The notes under the pieces: generated by a model | What the model was told of the DNA's origin: nothing | The model's input: only the letters and a program-made list of their open reading frames with translations | Database searches by the model: none | Assembly: GCA_001798455.1 (NCBI GenBank) | Contig: MGSI01000154.1 | Span: forward strand, 1-13,420 | Direction of reading: 5' to 3' | Origin: Deltaproteobacteria bacterium RIFCSPLOWO2_02_FULL_57_26 | GTDB lineage: Bacteria; Desulfobacterota; Binatia; UBA9968 | Length of the DNA stretch: 13,420 bases | Position numbers and translations under genes: made by a program | Part shown: piece after piece, positions 7,495 through 13,209 of the stretch | How positions within the stretch are numbered: the first letter of the stretch is position 1 | Layout: each line of letters opens with the position of its first letter

Positions 7495-8416
7495 GCTCGC
7501 GTTCGTTTTCCCTGGCCAGGGATCCCAGTATGTGGGGATGGGAAGAGAGCTCTATGAGGCGTCTGATGTCGCGCGCCAGATCTTCAGCGAAGCGGACGAG
7601 GTTTTAGGGCTGCCTTTAAAGCGGCTTTGTTTTGGCGGTCCTGAAGCGGAACTCAAGCTCACCGAGTATACCCAGCCGGCTATCCTTACGGTCTCGATCG
7701 CCGCGCTGCGGGTCCTGGAGAAAGAGAGCGGGCTCAGACCCGTCTGGGTGGCGGGCCACAGCTTGGGGGAATACAGCGCGTTGGTCTGTGCGGGGGCCCT
7801 TTCCTTCCGCGACGCGGTCAAAGTCGTGCGGGAGCGGGGGAGGTTGATGCAAGAGGCCGTTCCTCAGGGCCAGGGACTGATGGCTGTGATCTTGGGGTTG
7901 GAGGCTCGGGAGGTAAGGCGGGTTTGTGAGGAGGCCGGCGGGGGCGAGGCGGTGGCGCCGGCAAATTTCAATGGGGGCGGGCAAGTTGTCATCGCCGGAG
8001 CCAGGTCGGCCGTGCGTCGAGCGATGGCCTTGGCGCAGGAGCGCGGAGCGAGGAGGGTTTTGGATCTGCCCGTCAGCGCTCCCTTTCATTGTTCCCTGAT
8101 GCTGCCTGCCGCCGAAGGGCTGAGACGGGCATTGGCCGAGGTGGTGGTTCGCCCCGTGTCGATAGGGGTGGTCACCAACGTCGAAGCCAAAGTCAATATG
8201 GATGGCGGCCGGGTGAAGTCCCTTCTAGTGGAGCAGGCGATTTCACCGGTTCGGTGGGAGGAGTCGGTCAGAGAACTGGAGAGGCTGGGCTGCGAACTGG
8301 TCGTCGAGGTTGGCCCGGGCAAGGTATTAAGTGGGCTGGTCAAGAGAATTAGCCCGCAATTGAAGGCCAAAAACTTCGAATCCCCTCGTGACCTTGAGAA
8401 ATTTGTGGCGGATTAA
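7478..8416 (+). CDS. fabD: Malonyl-CoA:ACP transacylase FabD
   Basis: A 312-residue malonyltransferase that loads malonate onto ACP for fatty acid elongation. Motifs counted from the chosen start: FPGQGSQ (11-17), the active-serine elbow GHSLGEYSAL (Ser95), the RERGRLMQ segment with the substrate-binding arginine, and APFHCSLM with catalytic His204. The open frame extends upstream to an ATG at 7343, but that part lies inside plsX in another frame and has no family similarity. The GTG at 7478 gives the usual family length and leaves a 17-base overlap with plsX, suggesting coupled translation; GAGAAG lies about five bases before it. fabG follows after five bases. Confidence 0.95.
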   Translation: MGERVRLAFVFPGQGSQYVGMGRELYEASDVARQIFSEADEVLGLPLKRLCFGGPEAELKLTEYTQPAILTVSIAALRVLEKESGLRPVWVAGHSLGEYSALVCAGALSFRDAVKVVRERGRLMQEAVPQGQGLMAVILGLEAREVRRVCEEAGGGEAVAPANFNGGGQVVIAGARSAVRRAMALAQERGARRVLDLPVSAPFHCSLMLPAAEGLRRALAEVVVRPVSIGVVTNVEAKVNMDGGRVKSLLVEQAISPVRWEESVRELERLGCELVVEVGPGKVLSGLVKRISPQLKAKNFESPRDLEKFVAD

Positions 8417-8421
8417 GGGTT

Positions 8422-9168
8422 ATGCCGGATCTCAAGGACCAGATCGCCTTGGTTACCGGCGGCGGCCGGGGCATAGGGAAAGCTATCGCGCTGGCTTTGG
8501 GTCGCTTGGGCGCGGGGGTCATGATCAACTACCGGCAGAGTCGGGAGGCGGCCGAGGTCACCCTTAAGGAGCTTGTGGTACAAGGTGGGAGCGGCGAGCT
8601 ATGCCCGTTTGACGTCGCCGATGAAAATCAGGTAGAAGAAGCGGTGAAAAAAATCGTTGACCAGCATAAAAAAATTGATATTCTAGTCAACAATGCCGGC
8701 GTGACCTCAGATAATCTCTTGGTCCGCCTTACGGCTGAGGACTGGAATCGGGTCATCGGAGTCAACGTTAAAGGGACCGTTCATTGCACCAAAGCTGTCT
8801 GTCGGAGGATGATCCGGGAGCGATACGGCCGTATCGTCAATTTGAGTTCGGTGGTGGGACAGATTGGCAACGCCGGCCAGTCCGCTTATGCGGCATCGAA
8901 GGCGGGTATTATCGGATTTACCAAGGCCATGGCACGCGAGCTGGCATCACGCGGCATCACGGTTAATGCGGTGGCGCCGGGCTTAATCGATACCGAAATG
9001 ACAACCCGGCTCCCGGAAAAGCTTCGGGACGAATTTCTGCGCTCTATCCCCTTGGCGCGTTTTGGGACCTCTCAGGATGTGGCGGAAGCGGTGTCATTCC
9101 TCGTGGGTCCTGGCGCCTCTTATATCACGGGGCAAGTCATCAACGTGAACGGCGGACTCTACATGTAG
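8422..9168 (+). CDS. fabG: 3-oxoacyl-ACP reductase FabG
   Basis: A 248-residue short-chain dehydrogenase that reduces 3-oxoacyl-ACP with NADPH. It has the Rossmann motif TGGGRGIG (12-19), NNAG (90-93), the catalytic tetrad Asn115, Ser143, Tyr156 and Lys160 (the last two in YAASK), and a C-terminal INVNGGLYM typical of FabG. The length is normal. It lies five bases after fabD and 28 bases before acpP, within the fab operon, which supports FabG over other SDR functions. Confidence 0.96.
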   Translation: MPDLKDQIALVTGGGRGIGKAIALALGRLGAGVMINYRQSREAAEVTLKELVVQGGSGELCPFDVADENQVEEAVKKIVDQHKKIDILVNNAGVTSDNLLVRLTAEDWNRVIGVNVKGTVHCTKAVCRRMIRERYGRIVNLSSVVGQIGNAGQSAYAASKAGIIGFTKAMARELASRGITVNAVAPGLIDTEMTTRLPEKLRDEFLRSIPLARFGTSQDVAEAVSFLVGPGASYITGQVINVNGGLYM

Positions 9169-9196
9169 AGAAAATGTTAACCAGGAGGTAAAAAAC

Positions 9197-9433
9197 ATGG
9201 CATCGTCCGTAGACGCCAGGGTGAAAGAGATCGTTTGCGAGCAACTGGGTGTGAGCGAGGACGAGGTGACTCCAGAGGCCTCATTCATCGAGGACCTGGG
9301 GGCCGATTCGCTGGACATCGTCGAGCTGGTCATGGCCTTGGAAGAAGAATACGAGATGGAGATTTCCGACGAAGATGCGGAGAAAATCAAGACCGTCCAG
9401 GATGTCATCAGCTACATCGATAGCCATCGATAG
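9197..9433 (+). CDS. acpP: Acyl carrier protein
   Basis: A 78-residue acidic acyl carrier protein with the phosphopantetheine site GADSLDIVEL (Ser38) and the usual four-helix composition. It carries the growing acyl chain for FabD, FabG and the missing condensing enzymes, and donates acyl groups through PlsX. A perfect AGGAGG (9183-9188) eight bases before the ATG is the strongest ribosome site in the window, consistent with high expression. A terminator follows 75 bases downstream, so acpP probably ends the fab transcript; fabF, the usual next gene, is absent. Confidence 0.98.
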   Translation: MASSVDARVKEIVCEQLGVSEDEVTPEASFIEDLGADSLDIVELVMALEEEYEMEISDEDAEKIKTVQDVISYIDSHR

Positions 9434-9613
9434 GTCCTCCAGTTTTTGAAGGGGGAACCAAGGCCAAGCGCCGTCAGGAGAGGGCTAGGCCCTTTAGCCC
9501 AGAGCGGATCGCAGGAGTCGAAATGGCACGGCGGCCATGCTCCTGCGATTTTCTCTATCTGAATAATCTGATAGGGTGCCCGCGGGTCTGAACGCGGCGG
9601 AGAGAATGGAGTT
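9434..9613 (+). other. Structured non-coding gap between acpP and rpiB-glyA
   Basis: 180 bases without a credible frame, where fabF is expected in relatives. It contains four possible hairpins in series: GGGCTA/TAGCCC (9482-9487 with 9495-9500); the terminator at 9508-9549 (listed separately); CTATC/GATAG (9555-9559 with 9570-9574); and CCGCG/CGCGG (9580-9584 with 9593-9597), the last just before the ribosome site of the fusion gene. It may simply be terminator plus leader, or an attenuator-like RNA. It does not match the conserved cores of the riboswitches I know upstream of glyA (glycine, ZTP, THF types) as far as I can read. Confidence 0.5.
9508..9552 (+). terminator. Rho-independent terminator after acpP
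   Basis: A perfect 10-bp stem, ATCGCAGGAG (9508-9517) with CTCCTGCGAT (9540-9549), encloses a nested ATGGC/GCCAT stem (9523-9527 with 9534-9538). It is followed directly by TTTTCTCT. This should end the fab operon transcript, separating acpP from rpiB-glyA. Partial readthrough is possible because the T run is only four bases before a C. Confidence 0.75.
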
Positions 9614-11365
9614 ATGATCGGTATCGCAAGCGACCACGGAGGCGTGGCGCTCAAAGACCATTTAGTGCAGGTCCTTCGTGCCAAGGGATTGCCGGTTGAG
9701 GACTTTGGGACTAACGGAGGCGAGTCGGTTGATTATCCCGACTTTGGCCGGCTGGTCGCCCAGAAGGTTGCCGAGGGTGAAGCGGAGAAGGGGATCCTCG
9801 TGTGCACGTACGGGATCGGCATGTCGATCTTGGCCAACAAGTATCCCGGGGTCCGGGCGGCCCTCGTCTATGATCTGAAAGCGGCCCAAATGAGCCGCGA
9901 GCATAATAATTCGAACATCCTGGTTTTGGGCGGCGGCGTCATCGAGAACGACGCGGCTGAAAAGATCGTCGAGGCGTGGCTCGAGACACCCTTTGCGGGA
10001 GGACGGCACCAGCGGCGCTTGGATAAGATAGCACAAGTCGAGGAGGAACTCGGCGTGCGCGTGGGGAAGAGAGAACCGCAGGCGGCAGCGCTCCGGGGCG
10101 AATCCTTCCTGAGGCGCACGGATCTGGATGTCTATGCGGCTATTCAGAAAGAAACCGAGCGGCTTAAGTACAACCTTGAACTGATTGCCTCGGAGAATGT
10201 CGTGAGCGAGGCGGTCTTGGAGGCCCAAGGTTGCGTCATGACCAACAAGTATGCCGAAGGCTACCCTGGCCGGAGGTATTACGGAGGTTGTGAATTCGTC
10301 GATATTGTGGAAGAACTCGCCATCTCACGGGCCAAGCAGCTCTTTGGCGCCGACCATGTCAATGTCCAGCCCCATTCCGGAACCCAAGCGAACATGGCCG
10401 TCTACTTTTCCATCCTCAAACCCGGAGATTGCTACTTCGGTATGAACCTGGCCCATGGGGGGCATCTCTCCATGGGTAGTCCGGTAAATTTTTCGGGCAT
10501 GCTTTACCGCGTCATTCCGTACGGGGTGCAGCAGGAAACCGGGACGATCGATTATGACGCCTTGGCGGATGCGGCGCGCCAGCACCGGCCTCGTCTGATC
10601 ATCGCGGGCGCCAGCGCCTATCCGAGGATTATCGATTTCCCGAGGTTTCGCCAGATCGCCGACGAGGTTGGGGCCTATTTGATGGTGGATATGGCTCACA
10701 TTGCCGGGCTGGTCGCCGCGGGCGTTCATCCGAGCCCTGTCCCCTACGCCGATTTCGTCACGACGACCACCCACAAGACCCTGAGAGGACCGCGGGGAGG
10801 GATGATCCTGTGCCGGGCCGAACATGCGAAAACCGTCGACAGCAAAGTCTTCCCTGGCCTCCAGGGAGGACCGCTCATGCATGTCATAGCTGCCAAGGCG
10901 GTTGCGTTGAAAGAGGCGCTCGGCCCGGAGTTCAAGCTCTATCAGGAGCAGATCGTCAAGAACGCGAAGGCCTTGGCTGGAGCTTTGGTCGAGGGGGGAT
11001 TCCGGCTGGTCTCGGGCGGTACCGACAATCACCTGATGCTGGTGGATTTGCGCCAGTCGGAGTTGACGGGAAAGGTGGCGCAGGAGACGCTGGACAAGGC
11101 CCGAATTACGGTGAACAAGAACACGGTCCCCTTTGAGACCCGGTCGCCTTTTGTCACCAGCGGGGTCCGGATCGGCACGCCCGCCGTCACGACGCGCGGG
11201 ATGAAGGAAAAAGAGATGGTGATCATCGCCGGCTTCATCGCGCGGGCTCTGAATCACGTCGGCGATGAAGCGGTTCTGAAATCGGTCGCCGATGATGTGG
11301 TCGAGCTGTGCAAAGGGTTCCCGGTGTATCCGCACCGTCTCAACAAGCCGGTTCAAGCCGTTTAA
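9614..11365 (+). CDS. rpiB-glyA: RpiB-GlyA fusion: ribose-5-P isomerase B joined to serine hydroxymethyltransferase
   Basis: One uninterrupted 583-codon frame encodes two complete enzymes. Residues 1 to about 147 are RpiB (ribose-5-P/ribulose-5-P isomerisation): D7-H8, catalytic-base Cys64, EHNNSN with His97, and the phosphate-binding RHQRR (131-135). The usual CGTGIG loop is CTYGIG, so the Thr position is Tyr66. Residues about 165-583 are GlyA (serine + THF to glycine + methylene-THF, PLP dependent): LIASENV (190-196), YAEGYPGRRYYGG (213-225), VDMAHIAG with Asp359 and His362, PLP lysine Lys388 in THKTLRGPRGG, and VRIGTPAVTTRG. The linker is about 15-20 charged residues. rpiB and glyA are often adjacent separate genes in relatives, so fusion by loss of the stop is the simple explanation. 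ATG 9614 has GGAG close upstream. The last codons and the TAA fall inside a repeat array. Confidence 0.93.
   Translation: MIGIASDHGGVALKDHLVQVLRAKGLPVEDFGTNGGESVDYPDFGRLVAQKVAEGEAEKGILVCTYGIGMSILANKYPGVRAALVYDLKAAQMSREHNNSNILVLGGGVIENDAAEKIVEAWLETPFAGGRHQRRLDKIAQVEEELGVRVGKREPQAAALRGESFLRRTDLDVYAAIQKETERLKYNLELIASENVVSEAVLEAQGCVMTNKYAEGYPGRRYYGGCEFVDIVEELAISRAKQLFGADHVNVQPHSGTQANMAVYFSILKPGDCYFGMNLAHGGHLSMGSPVNFSGMLYRVIPYGVQQETGTIDYDALADAARQHRPRLIIAGASAYPRIIDFPRFRQIADEVGAYLMVDMAHIAGLVAAGVHPSPVPYADFVTTTTHKTLRGPRGGMILCRAEHAKTVDSKVFPGLQGGPLMHVIAAKAVALKEALGPEFKLYQEQIVKNAKALAGALVEGGFRLVSGGTDNHLMLVDLRQSELTGKVAQETLDKARITVNKNTVPFETRSPFVTSGVRIGTPAVTTRGMKEKEMVIIAGFIARALNHVGDEAVLKSVADDVVELCKGFPVYPHRLNKPVQAV
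10041..10057 (+). promoter_or_regulatory. Possible internal ribosome site and GTG start for free GlyA
   Basis: At the join of the two enzymes there is AGGAGG (10041-10046), eight bases before an in-frame GTG (10055, residue 148), with a second GTG at residue 150. Initiation here would give a 436-residue stand-alone GlyA, close to normal family length. It may be a relic of the ancestral glyA start or a working second start. AGGAGG also simply encodes the Glu-Glu of the linker, so chance cannot be excluded. Confidence 0.4.
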
Positions 11366-11413
11366 ACCGTTCAAGCTGTTCAAAACGTTTTGAACCATTT
11401 GAACTTTTTGAAC
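11351..11413 (+). repeat. Symmetric 9-bp-period GTTCAA/TTGAAC array
   Basis: GTTCAA-type units start at 11351, 11360 (variant GTTTAA), 11369 and 11378, each exactly nine bases apart. The reverse form TTGAAC starts at 11390, 11399 and 11408, again nine apart. The two halves are mirror-placed about 11386/11387, and the centre is a perfect 18-bp palindrome, GTTCAAAACGTTTTGAAC (11378-11395). The transcript could fold into a long hairpin with three 6-bp stems separated by 3-base internal loops. The array begins inside the 3' end of the fusion gene and supplies its TAA stop. It is too short-period for CRISPR and has no T-run terminator. Confidence 0.85.
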
Positions 11414-11447
11414 TGCGGGGGCGAGGGGTGACAGGGGTTGAACGGAC

Positions 11448-11966
11448 ATGAAATGTCCTTTTTGCCACGAAACCGACAATCGGGTTATCGACTCCCGGCT
11501 GAGCAAAGACGGTAACATGGTGCGGCGTCGCCGTGAGTGCCTGAAGTGCACTCGCCGCTTCACCACATACGAGCGAGTCGAGGAGACCATGCCCCTGGTG
11601 ATCAAAAAGGACGGCCGACGCGAGAGCTACGACCGGCTGAAAATCGTCAATGGCCTGAAGCGCGCCTGCGAGAAGCGCCCGGTGAGCATCAATACCATCG
11701 AAGCGATTGCCGACCGCATCGAGCGGGGCCTGCAGGAGCGGGGGGACAAGGAAATCCCGAGTTCGGTTATCGGAGAGGCCGCGATGCGAGAGCTTCACGA
11801 TACCGATCAGGTTGCCTATGTCCGTTTTGCCTCGGTCTATCGCTCCTTTAAGGATATCAGCGAGTTTATGGTTGAGCTTGAAGAGCTTCTCAAGGAGCGC
11901 AAAGGAATGGCCGCTCGCTCGGGCGGGCCGAAACCCAAGAAGGGCCAGGAAAACCGGCCGTCCTGA
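11448..11966 (+). CDS. nrdR: Transcriptional repressor NrdR
   Basis: A 172-residue NrdR, the (d)ATP-sensing repressor of ribonucleotide reductase genes. The N-terminal zinc ribbon has C3-x2-C6 and C31-x2-C34 (MKCPFC, ECLKC), with the typical DSRL..G..RRRREC and RRFTTYER blocks. The ATP-cone spans about 47-137 (VIKKDGRRESYDRLK to VAYVRFASVYRSF). It is slightly longer than the usual 150-160 residues owing to a basic, low-complexity tail (GGPKPKKGQ). The ATG at 11448 has no strong ribosome site. The position between glyA and ribD is conserved. I saw no NrdR box in the window, so its targets lie elsewhere. Confidence 0.96.
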   Translation: MKCPFCHETDNRVIDSRLSKDGNMVRRRRECLKCTRRFTTYERVEETMPLVIKKDGRRESYDRLKIVNGLKRACEKRPVSINTIEAIADRIERGLQERGDKEIPSSVIGEAAMRELHDTDQVAYVRFASVYRSFKDISEFMVELEELLKERKGMAARSGGPKPKKGQENRPS

Positions 11967-11973
11967 TGGATGA

Positions 11974-12001
11974 ATGACCCTTTCGATAGACTCAGGGTCA
12001 T
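11974..12001 (+). repeat. Short palindromic repeat at the nrdR-ribD junction
   Basis: A perfect 8-bp inverted repeat, ATGACCCT (11974-11981) and AGGGTCAT (11994-12001), encloses a 12-base loop TTCGATAGACTC. The form CCCTTTCGATAGACTCAGGG resembles the CCTTCGACAAGCTCAGG type of small palindrome that I recall as dispersed in many environmental bacterial genomes. The right arm ends with the AT of the likely ribD start codon. Read as protein it would add MNDPFDRLRV before ribD. Confidence 0.6.
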
Positions 12002-13100
12002 GAGCGAGTCGAATGAGCGCGAAGCACGCTACCAGCGCATGGCGGTGCGCCTGGCGCTCCGGGGCGCGGGGCGCACCAGCCCGAATCCCCTGGTCGGGGC
12101 TGTCCTGGTCAGAAAGGGAAGGGTCCTCGCCACGGGATATCACCGGCGGGCGGGCGCTGACCACGCGGAGATCATAGCCCTCAAGCGCGCGGGAAAAAGG
12201 GCCCGCGGCGCCACCCTCTACATCAATCTGGAGCCTTGCGACCATCAGGGACGAACGCCTCCCTGCACGCTCGCCCTGATCGACTCGGGCATACGGAGGG
12301 TGGTAGCCGGGATGGTGGATCCCAACCCCCTGGTTTCGGGCAAAGGGATCCGCCGGCTCAGGCGCGCCGGTGTACAGGTCGATGTCGGCCTGTTGGAGGC
12401 CGAATGTCGCTGGCTCAACGAGGCCTTTATCAAATATATCACCCGCCGCATTCCCTTCGTCGTCCTCAAACTCGCCGCCTCTTTGGACGGAAAGATTGCA
12501 ACTTCAAGGGGAGACTCTCGGTGGATCACGGGAGTTGCAGCACGCCATTACGTCCATCGTTTGCGCAATCAGGTGGATGCGGTTTTGGTCGGCATCGGCA
12601 CCGTGCTCGCCGATGATCCTGAGCTTACCTGCCGCGTTCGGGGCGGTCGCAACCCTTTAAGGATCGTGCTTGACCGCCACCTGCGCATTCCTTTAACTGC
12701 CCGCCTTCTGCGCCAGGCCGATGCGGAAAAAACCATTGTGGTTACCGGACCCCGCGCGCCAGGGAAAAAAATCAAGGCCCTCGAAGATCTCGGGGCGCGG
12801 GTGTGGCGCGTTCCTCTGGTTCGAAGCGGCCTTTCTTTCCCATCGCTATTGAAGAGATTGGGTCGACTCGGTTTGCTGAGCGTCATGATTGAAGGCGGAG
12901 GGACGACGGCGGGCCGTGCGTTGCAGGAGAATGTGGTGGATAAAGTCCTGTTTTTTTATGCCCCCAAAATCCTCGGCGGAGACGGTAGAGATATGATCGG
13001 CGCGCTGGGGATCAAGCAGGTGAGCCGGTGCCGGAGAATCAGGGATGTCGAGGTAAAAAGGTTCGGGCCGGATTTGCTGATCTCGGGATATCTCAAGTAG
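12000..13100 (+). CDS. ribD: Bifunctional riboflavin deaminase/reductase RibD
   Basis: A 366-residue RibD catalysing the second and third steps of riboflavin synthesis from the GTP-derived pyrimidine. The N-terminal deaminase has the zinc site HAE (55-57) and PCDHQGRTPPC (Cys80, Cys89), with TSPNPLVGAV near the start. The reductase domain spans about 150-366, with KLAASLDGKIA, RWITG, DAVLVGIGTVLADDP, IVLDRHLRIP and VMIEGGG (NADPH/substrate site). An in-frame ATG at 11970 would add ten residues read from the palindromic repeat; I prefer ATG 12000, preceded by CAGGG at a short distance. It follows nrdR by 33 bases. The usual next genes (ribE, ribBA, ribH) do not follow; a terminator does. Confidence 0.95.
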   Translation: MSESNEREARYQRMAVRLALRGAGRTSPNPLVGAVLVRKGRVLATGYHRRAGADHAEIIALKRAGKRARGATLYINLEPCDHQGRTPPCTLALIDSGIRRVVAGMVDPNPLVSGKGIRRLRRAGVQVDVGLLEAECRWLNEAFIKYITRRIPFVVLKLAASLDGKIATSRGDSRWITGVAARHYVHRLRNQVDAVLVGIGTVLADDPELTCRVRGGRNPLRIVLDRHLRIPLTARLLRQADAEKTIVVTGPRAPGKKIKALEDLGARVWRVPLVRSGLSFPSLLKRLGRLGLLSVMIEGGGTTAGRALQENVVDKVLFFYAPKILGGDGRDMIGALGIKQVSRCRRIRDVEVKRFGPDLLISGYLK

Positions 13101-13119
13101 CCTTATCGTCAAGGCCATC

Positions 13120-13153
13120 CAGGCGGGTGGAAACCCCTTTTGCCTGATTTTTT
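13120..13153 (+). terminator. Rho-independent terminator after ribD
   Basis: Stem CAGGC (13120-13124) with GCCTG (13142-13146), an inner stem GGGT/ACCC (13125-13128 with 13133-13136) closed by a GGAA tetraloop, and then an A and six T (13148-13153). It lies 20 bases past the ribD stop and should close the rpiB-glyA-nrdR-ribD transcript. Confidence 0.8.
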
Positions 13154-13157
13154 CCTC

Positions 13158-13187
13158 TTGTAAGCCTACCGCTCCTTCGCGTAAAAT
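13158..13187 (+). promoter_or_regulatory. Candidate promoter downstream of the ribD terminator
   Basis: TTGTAA (13158-13163) as -35 (four of six), 18-base spacer, TAAAAT (13182-13187) as -10 (five of six). A second TAAAAT follows at 13193-13198. It lies directly after the terminator and points to whatever lies beyond the right edge. Tentative, since the region is AT-rich. Confidence 0.3.
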
Positions 13188-13209
13188 CGCTGTAAAATTA
13201 GAAGCATAG

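Noticed and set aside
9550..9600. Promoter for rpiB-glyA directly after the acpP terminator
   Set aside because: No hexamer pair better than three of six matches with acceptable spacing; TAATCT and GATAGG are too weak to call.
11351..11413. The periodic array as a CRISPR or as NrdR boxes
   Set aside because: Units are six bases with three-base spacers and an inverted half, unlike CRISPR; the motif does not match the ACACWATATATWGTGT-type NrdR box.
10325..11605. Long minus-strand open frame (426 codons) opposite glyA
   Set aside because: It is antisense to conserved GlyA sequence, has no recognisable domain, and its start region reads through the GTTCAA array; a typical shadow in high-GC DNA.
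11340..12245. 301-codon minus-strand frame over nrdR and the start of ribD
   Set aside because: Antisense to two clearly conserved genes, no family features.
11967..13120. FMN riboswitch near ribD
   Set aside because: None of the conserved RFN element segments (AGGATATGC, GGGCAGGGTG, ACCGGCGGT) is present upstream or downstream of ribD.
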